A stretch of 64,000 nt of DNA from Magnetospirillum sp. 15-1 (GCF_900184795.1 NZ_FXXN01000022.1:77501-141500); one strand, 5' to 3'; shown: positions 15,920 through 25,321, numbered from the stretch's first letter. The notes: generated from the letters alone by a model not told the origin. Program-made: numbers and translations.

Positions 15920-16921
15920 ATGACCATAACGCAACCCCCCCGCCTTGACCAGATGACCCGAACGCTCGTTCGATTCGCCGCCGTCGTCCTGTTCTGGGCG
16001 GCGCCGGCCCTGGCCGAGCCGCCGCCGTCGCCCATCCTGGCCGGCGGCCACCCCCTGGCCGGCAAGGTCTGGGCACCGGCTTCCGGCAAATGGCTGAACC
16101 CACAGGGCGTGGTGGACGCGGCCCTGGGCGCCGGCATCGTCCTGCTGGGCGAGACCCACGACAACGCCGACCACCACGCCCTGCAGGCCTGGGTGGTGCG
16201 GGAACTGGCCGCCGCCGGCCGCCGGCCGCTGGTGGCCTTGGAGATGGTGGATACCGACCGTCAGTCGGTACTCGACCGGAACATCGGCGACACCGCCACC
16301 CTCGGCGCGGCCCTGGATTGGGAAAAGCGCGGCTGGCCCGACTGGGCGCTCTATCGCCCCATCGTCGAGGCGACCCTGGCGGCCAGGGGCGAAATCAAGG
16401 CCGCCAACCTGCCCCAGGACCTGACCCGGCGCATCGCCAGGGGCGAACAGGGGCCGGAGGTGGACGGCCGCTTCGGCCTGGACCAGCCCCTGCCCCCGGC
16501 CGAGGAGAAAGCCCTGTCCGCCGACATCCGCGAGGGTCATTGCAATCTGTTGCCCGACAAGGCGGTGCCGCCCATGGTCCGCGTCCAGCGGGCCCGCGAC
16601 GCCATCATGGCCGAAGTGCTGGCCGATCAGGTCTCGCGGCCCGAGGCCGGGCCGGCGGTGCTGATCGCCGGAGCCGGTCATGTCCGCGCCGACCGGGGCG
16701 TTCCCGTCCGCCTGGGGGCCATGGTCCCCGGCATCGCCATGCTGACCATCGGCTTCGTCGAGGTGGAAAAGGGCAAGACCGACCCCGCCGCCTATGGCGA
16801 AGCATTCGGCGCCAAAGCGCTGCCCTTCGATGTGGTCTGGTTCACCGGCCGCGCCAGCCGCGAGGACCAGTGCGCCATGATGGAAAAGCACATGCGGAAA
16901 AAGGAGGAAACGGGGAAGTAG
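15920..16921 (+). CDS. ChaN family (DUF399) haem-binding-type lipoprotein homologue
   Basis: 333 residues. ATG 15920 has AGAAGGG 7-13 bases upstream; ATG 15953 is an alternative. A hydrophobic signal (LVRFAAVVLFWAAPALA) suggests export; I see no clear lipobox Cys. The body matches ChaN/DUF399: VLLGETHDNADHHALQAWVVREL, LVALEMVDTDRQ, WPDWALYRPIVE, AANLPQDLTRRIARG and IAGAGHVRADRGVPVRLG. The family includes the Campylobacter haem-binding ChaN and is usually tied to iron/haem acquisition, but no iron gene is adjacent. It is divergent from the TAXI operon with only 42 bases between the starts, so the promoters overlap. Confidence 0.82.
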   Translation: MTITQPPRLDQMTRTLVRFAAVVLFWAAPALAEPPPSPILAGGHPLAGKVWAPASGKWLNPQGVVDAALGAGIVLLGETHDNADHHALQAWVVRELAAAGRRPLVALEMVDTDRQSVLDRNIGDTATLGAALDWEKRGWPDWALYRPIVEATLAARGEIKAANLPQDLTRRIARGEQGPEVDGRFGLDQPLPPAEEKALSADIREGHCNLLPDKAVPPMVRVQRARDAIMAEVLADQVSRPEAGPAVLIAGAGHVRADRGVPVRLGAMVPGIAMLTIGFVEVEKGKTDPAAYGEAFGAKALPFDVVWFTGRASREDQCAMMEKHMRKKEETGK

Positions 16922-16937
16922 GGCGGAGGGGGAAAAA

Positions 16938-18698
16938 TCAGTCCCTCGGCGCGGCGGCCTGCGGATTCACCCCTCGATCGACAACCACTTCGAAGCACGA
17001 GCCCTTCTCCGGAACCGAGCGCAGGTCCAAGGCGTGGCCCAGCAGGGCGGCCATACGGCGCACCACCCCCAGCCCCAAGCCCAGGCCCCGACTGCCGCCC
17101 CGCTCGGCCGGGGTGTCGAGGCGGACGAAGTCGTCGAACACCGTCCCCACCTTGTCGGCGGGGATGCCGATACCGGTATCGAGCACCTGGATCGCCACCT
17201 GGTCGCCGCGCCGGCGGCAGCCGACCAGCACCCGCCCCTCCTGGGTATAGCGGACGGCGTTGACCAGCAGGTTGCGCAGCAGGCGTTCCAGCAACACCGG
17301 ATCGCTGCTCACCACCAGCGAGGTGGGGACCGCCCCGATGGCCAGGCCCTTGGCGCTGGCCTCGGGCTCGATCTGGTCCACCAGCCCGGCCAGCAGCGGC
17401 ATCAGGCGGAAGGTGCTGACATTGGGCTTGATCTTGCCGGCTTCCAGGGCCGAGACGTCCAGCAGGGTGGCCAGCAGGGAATTGGTGGCCTCGATGCTCT
17501 GGCGCAGGCGGTCGACCACCTTGAGCTTGCGCGGATCGTCCTCCAACTGCCCGGCCAGCACCTCGGCGAACATTCCCGCCGCCTGCAGCGGCTGGCGCAG
17601 ATCGTGGGAGGCGGCGGCCAGGAAGCGGGTCTTGCTCTCATTGGCGAGGCGGGCCTCGGCGGCACGCAGTTCCGCCTCGGCGGTGCGGGCCCGCACCGTC
17701 TCCTCCAGCGAGGCCATGGAGCGTTCCTCGCGGGTGATGGCGCGGAAGGTGGTGGCGGCCATGCCGCCTAACCCCGCCATCACCACCGCCAGACCGGCGG
17801 CCAGGATCAGGGCGGTATGGCGCCAGGGGGCGAGGATATCCTCCACCGCCATGCCGGCGCTGACCATGACGTTGAACGGCGTCAGCTTGCGATAGGAGAC
17901 CACCCGCTCGACGCCGTCGATGGGGGAGTTGAGACGCAGGGTCCCCACCGGCTGGGCCGCCGCCGCCGTGAAGATGGGATTGTCGGGGGTGGCGCGTCCC
18001 ACGTAGTTTTCCGGGTTGGGCTGGCGCAGCAGGACCCGCCCGCCGGTATTGGAGCCGATATAGGCTCCCGGCCCCAGGCCCAGGGTGTTGTAGAAATCGG
18101 TGAAGAAGTGGGTCTTGACTCCCACCGCCACCACGCCGGCGAAACCGCCGTTCAGGGCATTGATCCTTCGGCTGACGGTGAAGACGGGGACCTGGGAGTA
18201 AGCCCCCATGACCATGGGGCCGATGATGCGCTCGGCCCCATCGCGGTGGGCGGCGAAATAGTCGCGATGGGCATAATTGACGGCGGAGCCGCCCAGGGGC
18301 GGCCGCGAGGCGGCGATGACGTCGCCCTTGGCATCCATCACCAGCATGGTGCCGCGCTGAGCCAGCCCGCCCTCGAGACTGGTCAGCTCCCGCACCAGTT
18401 CACCCCGGCCGATCCGCCCGGTCAGATGGTCCTGGGTCACCTGCACCATGCGCGAGACCATGGCGTCGGTGGTGGTCAGGGTACGGGTCATGGTGTCGTC
18501 GAGAAGGTGGGCCGCCCCGGCCGTCGCGGCCTCCGCCCTTTCAAAGGCGGCCTTGCGCAATTCCATCAGCACGCCGCCGCCGCCGCCCAGCAGCACGACG
18601 GCGATGACCAGCATCAGCAGGCGCAAGCGGCGCCGCAACTCCCCCGGAGTGCGGCGAGAACCGGAGACATCCCTGGTTGCGGCGGACTCGGGGCTCAC
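16938..18698 (-). CDS. Cache-domain sensor histidine kinase, orphan
   Basis: 586 residues. Membrane helix at about 26-46 (LLMLVIAVVLLGGGGGVLM), periplasmic PDC/Cache domain with the signature YAHRDYFAAHRDG, second helix at about 300-325 (ALILAAGLAVVMAGLGGMAA), a short coiled segment rich in Glu/Ala, HisKA with His365 in AAASHDLRQPLQAA, and HATPase with LLRNLLVNAVRYTQEG, DTGIGI and GLGLGLGVVRRM. The HDLRQPLQ motif is typical of hybrid-type kinases, but no receiver domain follows. No response regulator is adjacent, so the partner is encoded elsewhere. Confidence 0.9.
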   Translation of the reverse strand: MSPESAATRDVSGSRRTPGELRRRLRLLMLVIAVVLLGGGGGVLMELRKAAFERAEAATAGAAHLLDDTMTRTLTTTDAMVSRMVQVTQDHLTGRIGRGELVRELTSLEGGLAQRGTMLVMDAKGDVIAASRPPLGGSAVNYAHRDYFAAHRDGAERIIGPMVMGAYSQVPVFTVSRRINALNGGFAGVVAVGVKTHFFTDFYNTLGLGPGAYIGSNTGGRVLLRQPNPENYVGRATPDNPIFTAAAAQPVGTLRLNSPIDGVERVVSYRKLTPFNVMVSAGMAVEDILAPWRHTALILAAGLAVVMAGLGGMAATTFRAITREERSMASLEETVRARTAEAELRAAEARLANESKTRFLAAASHDLRQPLQAAGMFAEVLAGQLEDDPRKLKVVDRLRQSIEATNSLLATLLDVSALEAGKIKPNVSTFRLMPLLAGLVDQIEPEASAKGLAIGAVPTSLVVSSDPVLLERLLRNLLVNAVRYTQEGRVLVGCRRRGDQVAIQVLDTGIGIPADKVGTVFDDFVRLDTPAERGGSRGLGLGLGVVRRMAALLGHALDLRSVPEKGSCFEVVVDRGVNPQAAAPRD

Positions 18699-18777
18699 CG
18701 AGGCGGTTCCTTAACGGAAAATTGCGTCGGCAGCTTATACCGAAAGGCCTGTGGCCGAAAGCGCCATGATGTAACGC

Positions 18778-20664
18778 CTAAGCCTCGGCCTGGGCTGCCT
18801 CCAACTCCTCCTGGGCGGCCAGCCAGGCCAATTCCGCCTCCTCCACCCGGCGGGCGACATCGGCCTCCTGGCGGCGCAGCTCGGTGACCTTGGCGGGCGC
18901 GCCCTGGTAGAGCTTGGGATCGGCCAGCTTCTGGGCCAGGGCTTTCTGCTCCACATGCAGCGTTTCCAGGGCTTTTTCCGCCGCCTGGGCCGCCTTGCGC
19001 AGCGGCGCCAGTTGGGCGCGGGCGCCGGCCGCCGCCTTGCGGTCGGCCTTGCGCTGGGCGGCATCGCCGGTCCGCTCCGGCTTGGCGCCCCGACGGTCCT
19101 CGCGGGCGCGGTCGAGCAGCAGCTTGCGATAGGCGGCCAGATCGCCATCGAAAGGCTGGACTCCGCCGTCGCCCACCAGCCACAGATTGTCGGCGGTCAG
19201 CTCGATCAGATGAGGGTCGTGGCTGATCAGGATCACGGCGCCGTCATAGGCGTTGAGCGCCGCCACCAGGGCCTCGCGGGCATCGATGTCCAGATGGTTG
19301 GTGGGCTCGTCCAGGATCATCAGGTGGGGAGCCTCGCGGCTCATCAGGGCGAACAGCAGCCGCGACTTCTCGCCGCCCGACAGGCTGGAGACCTTGACGT
19401 TGGCGCGATCCTGCTCGAAGCCGAAGCGGCCCAATTGGGCGCGCACCTTGGCCTCGGTCATGCCTTTCATCAGCATGGCCATATGCTCGTAGGGGGTTTC
19501 GTCCAGCCGCAGCTCCTCGGTCTGGTGCTGGGCGAAATAGCCGATCTTCAACTTGGGCGGCTTGCGGAACTGGCCGCTCAGCAGGTCCATGCGGCCGGAC
19601 AGAATCTTGGCCAGAGTGGATTTGCCGTTGCCGTTGGCGCCCAGCAACGCGATGCGGCTGTCCATGTCGATACGGATGTCGAGGCCACGCAGCACCACCT
19701 TGTCGCCGTAACCGGCCACGCCGTGGTCGATGGCAATGATCGGCGGGCTCAGGGGCTCGGGATCGGGGAAGTCGAAGGACATGGCCCTGTCCTCGACCAC
19801 CGGCACCACCATCTCCATGCGTTCCAGCATCTTGACCCGGCTTTGAGCCTGGGCCGCCTTGGTGGCCTTGGCCTTGAAGCGGTCGATGAAGGACTGGATC
19901 TTCTTGCGCTGCTCCTGCTGCTTGGTGAAGGCCTTGGCCTGCAGTTCCATGCGGGCGCGCCGCGTCGCCTCGAAGCGGTCGTAATTGCCGCCATAGGCGT
20001 TCAGCTTGCCGTTCTCCAGGTGGATGATGCGGTTGGCCACCTCGTTGAGCAGTTCGCGGTCGTGGCTGATCACCACCAGGGTGCCGGGATAGGCGGCCAG
20101 ATGGCTTTGCAGCCACAGGGTCGCTTCCAGGTCCAGGTGATTGGTGGGCTCGTCCAGCAGCAGCAGATCGGGGCTGGCGAACAGCGAGGCCGCCAGGGCG
20201 ACGCGCATGCGCCAGCCGCCCGAGAAATCGGAGACCGGCTGCAACTGCGCCTCGGCGTCGAAGCCCAGGCCAGACAGGATGGCGGCCGCCCTGGACGGCG
20301 CCGAATGGGCGTCGATGGCCATCAGGCGCTCGTGAATCTCGGCGATGCGATGGCCGTCGTGGCAGGACTCGGCCTCCTCGAACAGGGCGGTACGCTCGGT
20401 ATCGGCGGCCAGCACGCAGTCGATCAGGCTGATATCGCCCTCGGGCGCCTCCTGAGCCAGGCGGCCGAGCCGGGCGCGCGGGCGCATGTTGATCTCGCCC
20501 CCGTCGGCGTGAAGCTCGCCCAGGATCAGCTTGAACAGCGTGGTCTTGCCGGTGCCGTTGCGCCCCACCAGGCCGACGCGCTGGCCGGCGGCGATGTGGA
20601 CGGTCGCCTGCTCGAAGATGGTCCGGCCGCCGTAGCGGAAGGTAAGGTCGTTGATGTGCAGCAT
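18778..20664 (-). CDS. ABC-F family ATPase (Uup/YheS-like)
   Basis: 628 residues with two ATPase cassettes and no membrane segment: the soluble ABC-F type that acts on ribosomes. First cassette: GRNGTGKTT, FSGGWRMRVALAASL, LLLLDEPTNHLD. Linker at about 240-310, basic and coiled (RRARMELQAKAFTKQQEQRKKIQSF). Second cassette: GANGNGKST, LSGGEKSRLLFAL, LMILDEPTNHLD. The C-terminal 90 residues are a Lys/Glu/Ala-rich coiled coil (ADRKAAAGARAQLAPLRKAAQAAEKALETL), as in Uup and YheS. Start ATG 20664; the longer upstream frame is low-complexity and lacks family similarity. Confidence 0.92.
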   Translation of the reverse strand: MLHINDLTFRYGGRTIFEQATVHIAAGQRVGLVGRNGTGKTTLFKLILGELHADGGEINMRPRARLGRLAQEAPEGDISLIDCVLAADTERTALFEEAESCHDGHRIAEIHERLMAIDAHSAPSRAAAILSGLGFDAEAQLQPVSDFSGGWRMRVALAASLFASPDLLLLDEPTNHLDLEATLWLQSHLAAYPGTLVVISHDRELLNEVANRIIHLENGKLNAYGGNYDRFEATRRARMELQAKAFTKQQEQRKKIQSFIDRFKAKATKAAQAQSRVKMLERMEMVVPVVEDRAMSFDFPDPEPLSPPIIAIDHGVAGYGDKVVLRGLDIRIDMDSRIALLGANGNGKSTLAKILSGRMDLLSGQFRKPPKLKIGYFAQHQTEELRLDETPYEHMAMLMKGMTEAKVRAQLGRFGFEQDRANVKVSSLSGGEKSRLLFALMSREAPHLMILDEPTNHLDIDAREALVAALNAYDGAVILISHDPHLIELTADNLWLVGDGGVQPFDGDLAAYRKLLLDRAREDRRGAKPERTGDAAQRKADRKAAAGARAQLAPLRKAAQAAEKALETLHVEQKALAQKLADPKLYQGAPAKVTELRRQEADVARRVEEAELAWLAAQEELEAAQAEA

Positions 20665-20733
20665 GGGCGCGTCAATAACACGGCGGCGCGCGGGCGGCAA
20701 ACCTCGTCGGGCGGAAGGCGCATCGCGAGACCG

Positions 20734-20762
20734 TTGCTCTCCCCGATCTTTGAGGTTATAAC
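20734..20762 (+). promoter_or_regulatory. Candidate sigma-70 promoter of ndk
   Basis: TTGCTC (20734-20739), 17-base spacer, TATAAC (20757-20762), giving a leader of about 90 bases before the ndk ATG. It lies in the divergent gap between the ABC-F gene and ndk. Confidence 0.5.
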
Positions 20763-20858
20763 CCGCCGTCCCCGGATGCGCTCGGCCGCCCGGGGTCGTA
20801 CGCGGCCGCCCGATCCGTTCCCGGCGCGGCGCGAGCAACCGCCGAAAGGAATTCACCA

Positions 20859-21281
20859 ATGGCTACCGAACGTACCCTGTCGATCATCAAGCCCGACGCC
20901 ACCCGCCGCAACCTGACCGGCAAGATCAATGCCCGTTTCGAGGAAGCCGGTCTGCGCATCGTGGCGCAGAAGCGCGTCCAGCTGACCAAGGCTCAGGCCG
21001 GTCAGTTCTACTCGGTGCACGCCGAGCGCTCGTTCTTCGGCGAGCTGGTCGACTTCATGATTTCCGGCCCGGTGGTTGTCCAGGTCCTGGAAGGTGAAGG
21101 CGCCGTCGCCCGCAACCGCGAGATCATGGGCGCCACCAACCCGGCCAACGCCGCCCCCGGCACCATCCGCGCCGATTTCGCCGAATCGGTGGAAGCCAAC
21201 TCGGTGCACGGGTCCGACTCGGCCGAGAACGCCGCCATCGAGATCGCCTACTTCTTCTCGGGCTGCGAGATCGTCGGCTGA
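20859..21281 (+). CDS. ndk: Nucleoside diphosphate kinase
   Basis: Transfers the gamma phosphate between nucleoside tri- and diphosphates in the cytoplasm. 140 residues, normal length. The catalytic histidine is His117 in [13 protein letters not shown]; other family stretches are [32 protein letters not shown] and [24 protein letters not shown] lies 9-15 bases upstream of the ATG. A terminator follows 31 bases after the stop, so it is a single-gene unit. Confidence 0.97.
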   Translation: MATERTLSIIKPDATRRNLTGKINARFEEAGLRIVAQKRVQLTKAQAGQFYSVHAERSFFGELVDFMISGPVVVQVLEGEGAVARNREIMGATNPANAAPGTIRADFAESVEANSVHGSDSAENAAIEIAYFFSGCEIVG

Positions 21282-21312
21282 CCCATCGGCCGACACCGCG
21301 TATCCGGTTCGC

Positions 21313-21348
21313 AAACCCCCGGGAGGAAACTCCCGGGGGTTTATTTTT
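21313..21348 (+). terminator. Terminator of ndk
   Basis: AAACCCCCGGGAG / CTCCCGGGGGTTT perfect stem with GAAA loop, followed by ATTTTT. Confidence 0.9.
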
Positions 21349-21363
21349 GCCGTTCAATGACTG

Positions 21364-21377
21364 AATTGTATACAATT
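21364..21377. promoter_or_regulatory. Perfect 14-bp palindrome AATTGTATACAATT, candidate operator
   Basis: Lies in the AT-rich gap between the ndk terminator and the XRE-type regulator. The core TTGTATACAA resembles operators of GntR/FCD regulators, and half-sites of the same shape occur near the GntR gene at 47.8-48.6 kb. Confidence 0.5.
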
Positions 21378-21493
21378 ACGAGATAAACTTCAGTTACATC
21401 GCCCCTATGGCGTCTGTGATGGCATTTTGCTACTTGCATGGCTTGTATGCACGGTACCAAATAGGGCCTGCACAACCTCAGCGGATATATGCC

Positions 21494-21958
21494 ATGCAAG
21501 CCACACGTCAAGCCAGCCGGGGACGGACGCCGGGTGGACGCCCCAACCCCATCGATGTGCATGTTGGCGGTCGGCTGCGGCTGCGCCGCACCCTGCTGGG
21601 CCTCAGCCAGGAATCCCTGGGCGAGGCCCTGGGGCTGACCTTTCAGCAGATCCAGAAATACGAGCGCGGCGCCAACCGCATCGGAGCCTCGCGCCTGTTC
21701 GATCTGGCCCGCGCCCTGGAAGTGCCGGTGGAATATTTCTACGACGAGATGTCGCCCGACGTCATGGCGGCCAGCCCCCGGCACATGGCGTCCGCCACCG
21801 AGGAGCCGCCGCCCCAGCGGATCGACCCCATGAGCAAGCGCGAAACCCTCGATCTGGTCCGCACGTACTACAAGATCGGCGATCCCAACGTGCGCAAGCG
21901 GGTCTACGAACTGGCCCGCGCCCTGGCGGCCCATACCGGGAAGCGGCGGGAGGAGTGA
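21494..21958 (+). CDS. XRE-family transcriptional regulator
   Basis: 154 residues from ATG 21494. A helix-turn-helix domain at about residues 22-82 (VGGRLRLRRTLLGLSQESLGEALGLTFQQIQKYERGANRIGASRLFDLARALEVPVEYFYDEM) is followed by a 70-residue tail with a helical segment (MSKRETLDLVRTYYKIGDPNVRKRVYELARALA). Proteins of this layout are common in Rhodospirillales and Caulobacterales, often in several copies. The ribosome site is weak. An upstream frame to 21407 exists but lacks any domain. The 14-bp palindrome at 21364 is a candidate control site. Target genes unknown. Confidence 0.85.
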   Translation: MQATRQASRGRTPGGRPNPIDVHVGGRLRLRRTLLGLSQESLGEALGLTFQQIQKYERGANRIGASRLFDLARALEVPVEYFYDEMSPDVMAASPRHMASATEEPPPQRIDPMSKRETLDLVRTYYKIGDPNVRKRVYELARALAAHTGKRREE

Positions 21959-21964
21959 TCCGCC

Positions 21965-23467
21965 TCAGGAAGACCGGGGCAACAGGAGTGTCAGGGAATC
22001 GGCGGTCATGGGCCGCCCCACGAAATACCCCTGGATCTCGTCCACGGCCAGTTCCTTCAGCAGTTTGAACTGGGCGGCGGTTTCCACCCCCTCGGCGACG
22101 ATCCGCCGATCCAGGGCGTGCCCCATGGCGATGATCGCCCGGATGATGGCCACGTCGTCCGGGCGGACCATGATCTCGTCGACGAAGGCCTTGTCGATCT
22201 TGATGGTATCGAAGGGAAAGCGGCGCAAATAGCCCAGCGACGAGAATCCGGTGCCGAAATCATCCAGGGCGATATGGATGCCCATGGCCCGAAGCTCGTT
22301 GAGCAGCGGGATCGCCAGATCGGTATCCTGGATGATGGTGCTTTCGGTGATCTCGAACTCCAGATCGGCGGAGCTGATGCCGGCCCGGCGGACGATGTCC
22401 GCCACCTCCCCCGCCAGACCGGGGCGGCGCAACTGGCGGGCCGAGACGTTGACCGCCATGCGGCCGGGGGCCAGTCCCTGGTCACGCCAGTTCCGCATCT
22501 GACGGCAGGCCTGCCCCACCACCCACAATCCCACCTCACCGATCAGCCCCATCTCCTCGAGCACGGGAATGAACTGGCCGGGAGGAATATCGCCCAGGCG
22601 GGCATCGTGCCAGCGCAGCAAGGCCTCGGCGCCGCAGATGCCCATGGTCCGCATGCAGGTCTTAGGCTGGTAGACCAGGTGAAAATCGCCGCGTTCCAGA
22701 GCCTTGGACAGGCGGCTCTTCATCAGCAACCGCTGGTGGAGGCGCACGTTCATGGCGGCCGAGAAGAAGACGTACTGGCCGCGCCCCCGGTCCTTGGCCT
22801 GATACATGGCGGTATCGGCGGCCACCAGCAGGGCGCCCATGTCGGGAGCATCACCGGGATACAGCGCAATGCCCGCCGAGGCGGAGATCAGCACCTCGTT
22901 GCCATCGATGGTGAAGGGCTGCTCCAGCGCGGCGATGGCCCGGGTGGCCACGTCGGCGGCCTCGGACGAACGCCCGACCGATGGCAGCAGCAGGGTGAAC
23001 TCGTCACCGCCGTGCCGCGCCAGGGTGGCATCGGCCGGGGCCACGTTCCGCAGACGCTCGCAGACCTCGCACAGCATGCGGTCGCCGAAACCGTGCCCCA
23101 GGGAATCATTGACCAGCTTGAAGCCGTCGAGGTCAAGCAGCAGCACCGCCAGGTGGCCGCCTTCCCCCAGCCCCTCGACCGCCTCGCCCAGGCGCCGCAG
23201 GAACAGAGTCCGGTTGGCCGCCCCGGTCAGGGGGTCCTGCCCGGCCTGTACGCGAATCCGCTCGGCCAGCGCCGTCATTTCCTCGGCCATCAGGTTGGTG
23301 GCCCGGGTATTGCGCCGCCGCTCCAGATCCTGTTCGCGATAGGCGCCGTCCACCAACCGGACCAACCGCTCCACCTCCTCGGGCAGGGACTGGGTCAGCC
23401 CGGCCTTGCGCAACTGCCGCAGCAGCAGTGGATGAAGGGCCGGGCCGCCGGCCTGATCGTCACTCAT
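21965..23467 (-). CDS. GGDEF-EAL protein, c-di-GMP turnover
   Basis: 500 residues, no membrane segment. A short helical N-terminus, then a GGDEF domain at about 75-235 with intact GGDEF at 153-157 and no RxxD inhibitory site (PADA occupies it), then an EAL domain from about 255 to the end with intact EAL at 281-283, NVSARQL, EITES, LDDFGTGFSSLGYLRRFPFDTIKIDK and AEGVETAAQ. All visible phosphodiesterase residues are present, so it is probably an active EAL enzyme and possibly bifunctional. It overlaps the upstream diguanylate cyclase gene by 8 bases: an opposing pair expressed together. Confidence 0.92.
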   Translation of the reverse strand: MSDDQAGGPALHPLLLRQLRKAGLTQSLPEEVERLVRLVDGAYREQDLERRRNTRATNLMAEEMTALAERIRVQAGQDPLTGAANRTLFLRRLGEAVEGLGEGGHLAVLLLDLDGFKLVNDSLGHGFGDRMLCEVCERLRNVAPADATLARHGGDEFTLLLPSVGRSSEAADVATRAIAALEQPFTIDGNEVLISASAGIALYPGDAPDMGALLVAADTAMYQAKDRGRGQYVFFSAAMNVRLHQRLLMKSRLSKALERGDFHLVYQPKTCMRTMGICGAEALLRWHDARLGDIPPGQFIPVLEEMGLIGEVGLWVVGQACRQMRNWRDQGLAPGRMAVNVSARQLRRPGLAGEVADIVRRAGISSADLEFEITESTIIQDTDLAIPLLNELRAMGIHIALDDFGTGFSSLGYLRRFPFDTIKIDKAFVDEIMVRPDDVAIIRAIIAMGHALDRRIVAEGVETAAQFKLLKELAVDEIQGYFVGRPMTADSLTLLLPRSS

Positions 23468-25136
23468 CCCCAGCCCCGTAGAACCGGTAGGTTCCCCGTC
23501 CGGCGGCCTTGGCGCGATACATGGCCATGTCGGCGTGGCGCAGCAGCAACGACGGGGTCTCGCCATGCTCGGGGAAGGTGGCGATGCCGATACTGGCCGA
23601 CAGATTCTGCGGCGGATCGGTGATGGTGTAGGGCTGATTCAACACGCTCAGAATCTTTCCCGCCACATTGGCGGCGTCGCCGGGCTGGGGCAGGTCGAAC
23701 AGCAGCACGATGAACTCGTCGCCGCCCTGGCGGATAACCACGTCGGCGCCGCGAACCGCCTGACGCAGCCGGCGGGCCGCCTCCTTCAGGACCAGATCGC
23801 CCACGTCGTGGCCCAGGTCGTCGTTGACCTCCTTGAACTGGTCGAGGTCGATGAACAGCACCGCCAGCCCCCGCGCCGACCGCGTGGCCCCCGCGATACC
23901 GTGGGCGATGAACTGATCGACGACGCTGCGGCTGAACAGGCCGGTGAGAACGTCATGGGTGGCCAGATACTCGATCCGCTCGCGGGTGACACGGTTGCGC
24001 CGGCTCCGCTCGCGGTCCAGCCAATGATGGACCAGGGCTCCGGCCAGGATAATGATCAGCACCCCCACCGCCCCGGCAAGGCCGAACAGCCCCATCCGGT
24101 CGGCGTCCATGGTGGCGATGCGCGGCACCGGCTCCAGGATGGTCAGCGCCAGATCGTCCTCGGGCAGGACGGTGGACATGCGCACATAGGGCACCCCGTC
24201 GCTGCCCCAGCGATGCAGGGAGGGATGCTCGGCCGAGCCCCAGGGCACCAGAGGCAATTCAGTGAATTCGGAACGCTTGTAACGGCCGACCCGCTCGGCG
24301 AAGGAGAGCCCGACCACCGCCGCTCCCGGCAGGGTCCGCATCTCCAGCCCCTTGTCCTGGGCCAGGATCACCACGCCGTAATTGTCGCTGAGAAAGGCGT
24401 TGGCCTGATTGACCCAGGACGACAGGTAAGGAAGGTCGATCTTGATGGCCACGACCCCCAGGACACGGTCGCCGTCGCGTACCGGAGCCGAGAAGAACAG
24501 GCCGGGGATGTTGGAAACGCGGCCCAGGGCGAACTGATGACCGAACCGCCCGGCCATGGCTTCGGTGAAATAGGTCCGGTCGCTGTAATTGGTCCCCACG
24601 AAGCTGTCCGGCTTGCCGCTGTTACTGGCGGCAATGGCGTCGCCGGCCGGATTGATCAGCCAGATGACGCTGGTGACGGCCAGATCCGCCACCGATCCGG
24701 CCAGCGAACGGTCGAGTTCGGCCAGACGCGGATCGGAGGCCAGCACGGCCTGTCGCCGCTCGAGGGAGACCCGGCTCAGATCGGGACGATCGCCGAACAG
24801 CTTCAGGGCCTCGACCACCGCGCGATCACGGCCCAAGGCCGCCGGAATGCCGTGGAAGACCGACAGGGTCCGCTGGATGCCCAGCGTCATGTCGTCGACG
24901 CCCTGCCGCAGGTCGTGCTCGGCGTGGGCCAGGGATTCCGCGGCCCGCCAGGCGGTATATTCCCCCGCCGCCAGCCAGCAGAGCCCAAGCCACACCGCCA
25001 CCACCGCGGCACCAAGCGCGACGAAATAGCGCGCCAGTCCGGGCTCCGAGGTAAAAGCCGTCAGTTGGGCGGCATCGGGACGCTCACCACCCCGATTGAT
25101 ATCCCGAGCGATGGCGAACGGAGTCTCCGTCTCCAT
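23460..25136 (-). CDS. Cache-domain diguanylate cyclase
   Basis: 558 residues. First membrane helix at about 36-58 (RYFVALGAAVVAVWLGLCWLAAG), periplasmic Cache-type domain (SFVGTNYSDRTYFTEAMAG, GRVSNIPGLFFSAPVRDG, YGVVILAQDKG), second helix near 350-372 (LFGLAGAVGVLIIILAGALVHHWL), GGDEF domain from about 390. GGDEF is intact, and the inhibitory site RGAD sits exactly five residues before it, so product inhibition is expected. The gene overlaps the GGDEF-EAL gene downstream, suggesting local control of c-di-GMP by one external signal. Confidence 0.9.
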   Translation of the reverse strand: METETPFAIARDINRGGERPDAAQLTAFTSEPGLARYFVALGAAVVAVWLGLCWLAAGEYTAWRAAESLAHAEHDLRQGVDDMTLGIQRTLSVFHGIPAALGRDRAVVEALKLFGDRPDLSRVSLERRQAVLASDPRLAELDRSLAGSVADLAVTSVIWLINPAGDAIAASNSGKPDSFVGTNYSDRTYFTEAMAGRFGHQFALGRVSNIPGLFFSAPVRDGDRVLGVVAIKIDLPYLSSWVNQANAFLSDNYGVVILAQDKGLEMRTLPGAAVVGLSFAERVGRYKRSEFTELPLVPWGSAEHPSLHRWGSDGVPYVRMSTVLPEDDLALTILEPVPRIATMDADRMGLFGLAGAVGVLIIILAGALVHHWLDRERSRRNRVTRERIEYLATHDVLTGLFSRSVVDQFIAHGIAGATRSARGLAVLFIDLDQFKEVNDDLGHDVGDLVLKEAARRLRQAVRGADVVIRQGGDEFIVLLFDLPQPGDAANVAGKILSVLNQPYTITDPPQNLSASIGIATFPEHGETPSLLLRHADMAMYRAKAAGRGTYRFYGAGDE

Positions 25137-25286
25137 GATCGACTGCTCACACCTTAATAAGCGGGGCCATCCCCGAGTTGAAGATGGATACGTAGAGTAT
25201 TATTGAATCTACGCATTTTGCGAGAGGGTGGAAACGGAAAACACGCTCCGGTTACTAGCAGTTTACATAGGCGCGCTCCGGCTCCT

Positions 25287-25321
25287 GGGGTACAATATCC
25301 CCAAGACGTTCCTTGGGGGAT
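25287..25321 (+). promoter_or_regulatory. Mutually exclusive hairpins over the ribosome site of the 25.3-kb kinase
   Basis: CCCC (25299-25302) can pair either with GGGG upstream (25287-25290) or, in a longer stem, ATCCCCAAG (25297-25305) with CTTGGGGGAT (25312-25321), which contains the Shine-Dalgarno bases just before ATG 25324. The arrangement could gate translation. Read from sequence only; TACAAT at 25291 could alternatively be a -10 hexamer. Confidence 0.3.

Noticed and set aside
18955-20916. 653-codon open frame antisense to the ABC-F gene
   Set aside because: The ABC-F protein has two complete ATPase cassettes on the other strand; the plus-strand frame has no domain.
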